Source of the DNA: Pelodera strongyloides
Taxonomy: Eukaryota; Nematoda; Chromadorea; Rhabditida; Rhabditidae
DNA: 64,000 nt
Reading direction: 5' to 3'
Assembly: GCA_036852015.1 (NCBI GenBank)
Contig: JAANDG010000305.1
Location: 82,501 to 146,500 of the forward strand
In this document: positions 58,254 to 64,000 of the stretch, in pieces
How positions within the stretch are numbered: the stretch's first letter is position 1
Layout of the letters: each line of letters opens with the position of its first letter
Notes under the pieces: generated by a model
What the model was told of the DNA's origin: nothing
The model's database searches: none
Seen by the model: the letters and a program-made list of their open reading frames with translations, nothing else
Program-made: the position numbers and the translations under genes

Positions 58254-58567
58254 TTCATATAAATCTTACAGTAGTCATGGTATCCAGATCGTACTGTAGT
58301 GTTGTATTATAATAGTTTTCGATCCGCCATGTATGCAGATCTTATGGGATTTATGTTAGCCAGGTCTTACGGTAGTTTTTGGCCATTCTATGGAAGTTTT
58401 ATTACCCAGCTGCTACGGTAATTATGTTGCTCGTTACCGAGCGTTTCCTCACATACCCTGTTTCTAAAAACTTTCTAAACCTAATTTGTTCCTTTTCTTC
58501 AAATGATTAGGAAAATATGCACCATTTAGCATTATGATTCATATTGTGTGTGATTTTCATTTAAAAA

Positions 58568-58649
58568 ATAATAATAAGTAATAATAATTAACAATCATAA
58601 TTATAATAATAATAATAATTAATATTAATAATAATAATAATAATAATAA

Positions 58650-58691
<42 letters not shown>

Positions 58692-58720
58692 CAATAATAA
58701 TAATTAATAAATACAATAAA
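58568..58720. repeat. (AAT)n microsatellite
   Basis: ATAATAATA repeats with small breaks over about 150 bp, abutting a family A MITE. Confidence 0.9.
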
Positions 58721-58727
58721 TATTGTG

Positions 58728-58893
58728 TTTTAAAGCGGAATAACAGCCGGTTTTTGAAACGTATGTTGGAAGCTGTATTCCCAAATAACTGCGCGGTGCT
58801 GCGCGATTTTTTATTCTAATTTTATTAAGGTAAAATATGGAAATGCAGTTGTCTAACGCACTTTTCAAAAACTGGTCGTAATTTCGCTTTAAA
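58728..58893. repeat. MITE family A copy abutting another foldback
   Basis: TTTTAAAGCGGAATAACAGCC to GTCGTAATTTCGCTTTAAA. The closing TTTAAA (58888-58893) is also the opening TTTAAA of the next foldback. Confidence 0.8.
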
Positions 58894-59252
58894 GGGATCG
58901 GCTCACCTCAAATCGTGTCTGTTTTTTCTGTTTCTTTATTTTCTATAAGGAATAATAAAAATTTGGAATACAAAAAGTAGTGTTATATTTCAGTACTCAC
59001 GAAGATATTAGGTGATAAAGTGGTGGATCGATCGGCCCGAAATGAAAAAGTGTTAATTGTCCCATACAAACAAGGCAGGACAATTACACTTTTTCATTTC
59101 GGGCCGATCGATCCACCACTTTATCACCTAATATCTTCGTGTATATTGAAATAGAACACTACTTTTTGTATTCCAAATTTTTATTATCCCTTATAGAAAA
59201 TAAAGAAACAAAAAAAACAGACACGATTTGAGGTGAGCCGATCCCTTTAAAG
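58888..59252. repeat. TTAA-flanked near-perfect foldback, 365 bp
   Basis: TTTAAAGGGATCGGCTCACC to GGTGAGCCGATCCCTTTAAA. The two arms of about 165 bp match almost base for base (for example TTTTTCATTTCGGGCCGATC), leaving a small loop around CAAACAAGGCAGG. Likely a recent insertion. Confidence 0.92.
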
Positions 59253-60946
59253 AAAATATGGCCAAATTTGGATGGAAACATCTTTTTGTTTTGTTCTAGC
59301 ACCGATTATGTGTATTGAAAATGTTGTGAATATTCAATGTGCCACACTCTTTACCAAAGCATTTTATATTTTTCCGATGCCTGTTTGAGATATGTTGCTA
59401 TGCTGATATATTTTCAATTTAACCTTGTTTTGTGTTGTGTACTTATGATAGAAATATAGTACTGCAGTCTTGCATAACGTATTTATTACATATTAATAAT
59501 GCGGTGTAAATGTATTATCCCATACACCATACACTTATGCAAACGGATGAGGCACATAGAAAACGGAGGAACCATTTGGCGACGGTTGGAGTGAGTATGG
59601 CGTGCAAACGCCGTAACGTTGCCGCTTCCACGCCAATTTTTACGTTGTTTATGCAAATTACTGACACTTCGAATCCGAAATACTAAAAGATCGCGATTTA
59701 TCATTATTGAATTTATTCTTCTGAAGATTTAAATTGTTCACCGTATGATTTACGTTTTTACGTTCCTTTTTGATGGCAATTGATAAATTGCCTAAAGGAT
59801 ACAAATGTATCCGTAGGTCAGTCTACAAGGAATCAATCAATTACTTTGGCGGGAAAACAGTTGGGGAGTTTTATAATTTATATGATCTACGTTTAGCCTT
59901 GAATTTTCGTCATTTTTTTATTTGCATAAGAAGTATGGCATGTCATAGATCTTTCACCTTTTTCGTTCACGTCCATTCATCCATTTCAAAAGATAATTCA
60001 ATTAATTTTCTATTTTACAGCAGTGTACCGTACACAAATGGTTTTAGATTCAAAATTCCCTGAATTCGGTAGCAAATCAGCTGTTTATTTTTTTTTCTTC
60101 GGATGAAGAAAAACGGCGCGCGCGAAAAAACATGATATGACGATGAAAGAATGTCTGCTTTGTTTAGAATTGTGCGTTCGTACAATTTGTGAAAATAAGT
60201 CTGAAGGTGTTTTCGGGAGGTCGGACGTCGGACAGTGTCGACCGTATAAAATTGATGAGGATTTTTGCATAAATTCCCATCCCCGACCCGTAGAGTTGCC
60301 GGGTACGGACGGGGCTTATTATCGACCCGTCTAATCGAATTAGGCTAGTTGCCTTTCTCAAGTCAAACACTAGCAAAAAGGTATCATTCTTCCCCATAAT
60401 AATTTACCTAATTGGCTCTTTTTAAGTTCAGTTTTATTCGTCGCTCTAGCTCATGCTCTCAAGCTATGTTTTTGCTTCGTGCCTCTTGTTTTTGCAATGG
60501 CTACTCACACCTCGTCCAACACACGATATGCCAATAGCCCCATTAGCAATATGTGACCTAAGGAGCACCAAGTACCCACCATGGGGATCGGTTCCCGCCC
60601 ACCACCCCGTACTGTGCGCACAACGCATTGATTGGCGCACGCCGCTGTCTGCGAGGGACGCCATAAATTTCAAATCGGCCTGAGGTCACCGAACATATAG
60701 AGGTTCTCTAGATGTTTATAAGTCTATTTCTTGTTAAAATAAAAGTTTGGATTCAGCACAGTTACTCTTCTTTCGAAAGGGACAAAGTTTTCAATATTGA
60801 GACCACATTATCATCGTTTTATGTTGTGCTCTACTTGCTCTTTCGCTTCTTATTTCCAGTTTTTGTTGTGACTTTTTCCGGCTTTTATGATTACGTGTTT
60901 CAGGTCTTTTTCCTAACTCGTTCTACTAATAACTGAGGACCCCAAG
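59253..60946. other. Intergenic region upstream of cyclin gene
   Basis: No gene recognised. Mostly AT-rich, with a somewhat GC-richer stretch at 60500-60690. GTGTTTCAG at about 60895-60903, 43 bp before the cyclin ATG, may be a spliced-leader or 5' UTR acceptor. Confidence 0.5.
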
Positions 60947-63939
60947 ATGATGCTTAGGAGCAGAAATCATGCATCTGTACAGAACATTCAACAGCAACCA
61001 GCTGCTAAAGGTTCGTTACTTTATTTTGTGTGATTCATATTGCGTTTTCTTCTGTTGTCTGATAAGATGGGCGCCAAGATAAGAAAAACACTGTATGTTG
61101 TGTAAAGCGCAATGTGTAAAACGCGGAAACCAAGTGTTCTCTATTACACAACGAGGTATTATAGGACTTCTGATTGTGGCAGTGTCTGCTGTTTATTTTA
61201 AAGTTGTTTTGGTTCTGTTGTACATTTTCATTGCTCACCGTTTTCACTGTCTTGTCTTATTTCATGATAAAGAATATTCAGACGGCAAAGGCACTAACAC
61301 CACAATGGGAGATGGGCCCATCAAGCGCAATGCGAAACAGCAACCTAAGGGTGAACCGAAGGCCAAGCGAGCTGTCCTTAACGAGATCAACAAGGTTCGC
61401 GATATTTCTTTAGTTTGCATCTTCGAGACTTAGAGAAAAAAAGAAGAGAAATACAGTTCAATCTCTAGATCTTCTTCTTAATGTTTTATTTCGTGAGAAA
61501 AATAAATATCCAGCGGAAAAACAGCTTTGCGTGTATACTAAAGGAGTAATTTGACACACAGTAATCTTGTAGTTTCCTCGCATAATCGTGTTAAACCACC
61601 TTAGTCCAGTCTTTACATATTGTATTCTAATTCGTTCTCGTTTCAGGGTATCACAAGTTTCGTCATAGACTCCTCCAAGAAAGTCGATCAAAAGAAATCA
61701 ATTAAGCAGAGAACTACTGGACGCAGGTCTAATTCAGCATCTGAAGAGTCCCCGTAAGTTTTGTGTGGTTACTTTTGCATTCGTTAAATCAATATAACGA
61801 CTAGTTTTAAAGCGTATGTCGACACCTGTATTTCCATATATTCTATGCAAATGAATATAATTAGACTAGAAATTAGCGCAGTTATATTTATACATTACGT
61901 GGGAATAAGGGCCCAGAATACCTTTCAATCTTTCAAAGACCAGCTGTTATACTGATTAGCTTACTCTTGCGAACGTATAATTTGTATATCTGGCTCTTTG
62001 GTTTTATATATATTTTTTATCAATATATAAAATTGATAAATGATTCACTTTAGTGACGCAGAGAATGGATCCGGCGAGGTGGAGGTTTTGAAAGTTTGTT
62101 TTCCACATCTTTTTGATTTATATTTTCCAAGAACGGGACTGCCATAGCTACAGTTTTGTGACAATGAGCTATTTCATGATAAATAAAATCCAAATGTGAA
62201 GTGATAAATAAAATCCAAATGTGCTCTGAGTCTGAGATATTTGTGCAATGCAGTTGTAGTTTGTTTGTTAACTTCTTAACTAACAATAGTGATGATACCC
62301 CTCACATTACAGTCCGATATATTAGCTGTTACCTCGCCTATGAATAAATGCACTGCACATCCCTTAGCTTAGCCTATTGTATTTATATTTCGACATCTCA
62401 AAATAGCACTAACTAACAACACGTGTGTGATTTCACTTTGAAAAATTCTGAGGAGTTTCAGGTTGTGCAGAATAACGTGGACCCGTGTCCCAGATTCGAC
62501 TTCGACAAGCAGTGCCTGGACAACAAGGACGACTTCGCGGTCCCCATGTTTGCCTTTGACATCTTCAGATACTACCGCAGTCGTGAGGTGAGGCTCCTGG
62601 ATCTCTAGCTAAACATTGTACACGAAACCTGCTCTAGGTCTAGGTGCCAACGTGATATTTTTGGGAAAGTCTGTGGCACACTGGGGTTGCGCCGTTGCGG
62701 TTGCCCAAAAAAGGCTATCAGTGTGTGTGTGTGTGTGTGTGTGTGGGGAGGGGGACTTCAATAATGGATCCAGAGCCTAAGGCCACCTCCTGGGTCAACG
62801 GCGAACCACCCCCGGTTCGCCCTGAAGTATGGATCTTCTTACACATCACTATTTATACTTCTTTTCTACGTTCGGCATTTTGCCTTTGTATTGTAAGAAT
62901 TGTATATGGATTCCATATTTAGGCCAAGTTCGCTGTTGGCGACTACATGTCTCGTCACCCGAACCTCAACAAGGACATCAGAGCCGTGCTTATCGACTGG
63001 ATGGTAAATAGTTTATTGATTCGCTCTATTAATCTCACTTTACGTATTTTTATTATTATGCCGAGGTATAAGAAGGTGGTCTTTTCGCGAAGAATTGCCC
63101 ATTGATACAAGCCTCGAAAACAAAAGGAATTGAAGCGATAACTGCCGCGGAACAGAAGTTGATGTTTGTTAGATGTTCGACGTCTACTAGCTGGCATACA
63201 GTTTTACGATATAAAACCATTTCCCATGTATTATATGCTAATTTGGTGCCGGATACGGTGATCATACTGCTTTAAATTTACAGCTGTTTGTTTAGGTTGA
63301 AGTGCAGGAATCGTTTGAACTCAACCACGAGACGCTCTACCTAGCTGTCAAGCTCTACGACACGTACATGTCTCGCAAGGAGAATGTCGCTCGCGAGGAA
63401 CTGCAGTTGATTGCCTCGGCGTGTATCTTCATTGCCAGCAAGTTTGATGTGAGTATTTGTATATTGGTTGTGTTCGTGGTATTGATGTTTGTGAAGGAAT
63501 ATGAAAATTAAGATTTCCTTTCTCTCTATGTTAGCTCGAAAACTGGAAATTAATAAGTTTTTTTTTGCAGGAACGTTCACCCCCACTCATTGACGATTTT
63601 ATGTACCTCTGCAACGACGAGTTCACCCGCGAGCAGTTGATCAAGATGGAGATGGATGTAAGAGCATTAGAATATCGTCTGATGTCTCGTTTATTGTTGT
63701 TTTCGCTGCGAAATGTTAAAGACTTGGCCGAATCGGTTGAGTAAATTGGCTCGTGTTTTCTGTTAGGTGTTCTCTTATGGTAATATATGGTTATCCATGC
63801 TTCCGTGCTACTGGTGTCCTGTGGATGAAGTGCATAGACCCATATCATGTATAGATGTGATAACTTCCAGGTACTCGGCACAGTTGGAATGGACCTCGGC
63901 TGCCCACTTTCTTACAGATACCTGCGCCGGTACGCTAGG
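60947..63939 (+). CDS. cyb-3: B3-type cyclin, 3' end beyond window
   Basis: Mitotic cyclin that activates Cdk1. Exons: 60947-61010, 61282-61394, 61647-61753, 62054-62093, 62462-62587, 62923-63003, 63296-63448, 63571-63657, 63871-63939, each in phase; the gene continues past 63939 (donor gtgagc). The N terminus MMLRSRNHASVQ is followed by RAVLNEINK, a destruction-box-like RxxL motif, and Lys/Ser-rich linkers. The cyclin box starts FAFDIFRYYRSRE, then KFAVGDYMSRHP, DIRAVLIDWMVEVQESFELNHETLYLAVKL, and YLRRYAR. The segment FELNHETLYLAVKL and GCPLSYRYLRRYAR point to cyclin B3 rather than B1/B2. The second ATG is directly adjacent (60950), so the start could be either. Confidence 0.93.
61796..61960. 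repeat. MITE-like element in cyclin intron
   Basis: ATATAACGACTAGTTTTAAAGCG at the left and AAAGACCAGCTGTTATACTG at the right, with the TATTCTATGCAAATGAATATAATTAGACTAGAAATTAGCGCAG core seen at 33118-33287. Confidence 0.6.
62718..62745. repeat. (GT)n microsatellite
   Basis: Thirteen GT units then GGGGAGGGGG, in the cyclin intron 62588-62922. Confidence 0.95.
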
Positions 63940-64000
63940 GTGAGCTTTGCCTTTGTTGAAGTATTTAGAATTTTCATGCCAAGTTTTTGGTCTAGGTTTA

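Noticed and set aside
62764..62827. Possible extra cyclin exon reading MDPEPKATSWVNGEPPPV
   Set aside because: RSRE (62587) joins AKFAVGDYM (62923) in phase exactly as in other B-type cyclins; this piece has no in-phase acceptor. An alternative internal start cannot be excluded.

Overview
This is a gene-rich stretch of a nematode nuclear genome. Evidence: every gene is split by many introns with GT...TTTCAG-type borders; runs of TTAGGC, the nematode telomere repeat, lie in several introns; and the gene set includes typical nematode families such as a patched-related (PTR) protein. The species cannot be named from sequence alone. All gene models below were built by hand: exons were joined only where reading phase, splice dinucleotides and family similarity agreed. 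No transcript data were used, so single exon borders may be wrong.

Layout. (1) 928-17056, plus strand: a voltage-gated calcium channel alpha-2/delta subunit (unc-36 type), 27 exons, 989 codons, complete from signal peptide to C-terminal hydrophobic anchor signal. (2) 18941-26946, minus strand: a gene with two LRAT/NlpC-P60-type domains in tandem. The first lacks the catalytic His and the second keeps the full His-His-Cys set. It has a membrane-anchored C terminus and two pairs of duplicated phase-0 exons that look mutually exclusive. (3) 30064-32665, plus: a TMBIM4/Lifeguard-4-like membrane protein, 6 exons. (4) 40720-51385, plus: a patched-related RND-type transporter-like protein, 26 exons, 942 codons. 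A tRNA-Pro(CGG) gene sits antisense in one of its introns. (5) 55296-58059, plus: a Di-Ras-type small GTPase (drn-1 type) with a CAAX end; its first exon is not found. (6) 60947-63939, plus: a B3-type cyclin, running off the right edge.

The rest is dominated by small non-autonomous repeats. Most are palindromic elements of 110-460 bp whose ends read TTTAAAG...CTTTAAA, i.e. flanked by TTAA, as expected for piggyBac-like MITEs. They fall into several families by terminal inverted repeat. Others are foldbacks with other ends, tRNA-derived repeats, and elements beginning TCTTATTATATAAAG that may be Helitron-like. Repeats often touch gene borders: one ends 45 bp before the unc-36 start codon, one ends 30 bp before the TMBIM start codon, one begins exactly at the TMBIM stop codon, and several end within 1-12 bp of a 3' splice site. 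The genes show no common pathway; they look like ordinary neighbours rather than an operon.
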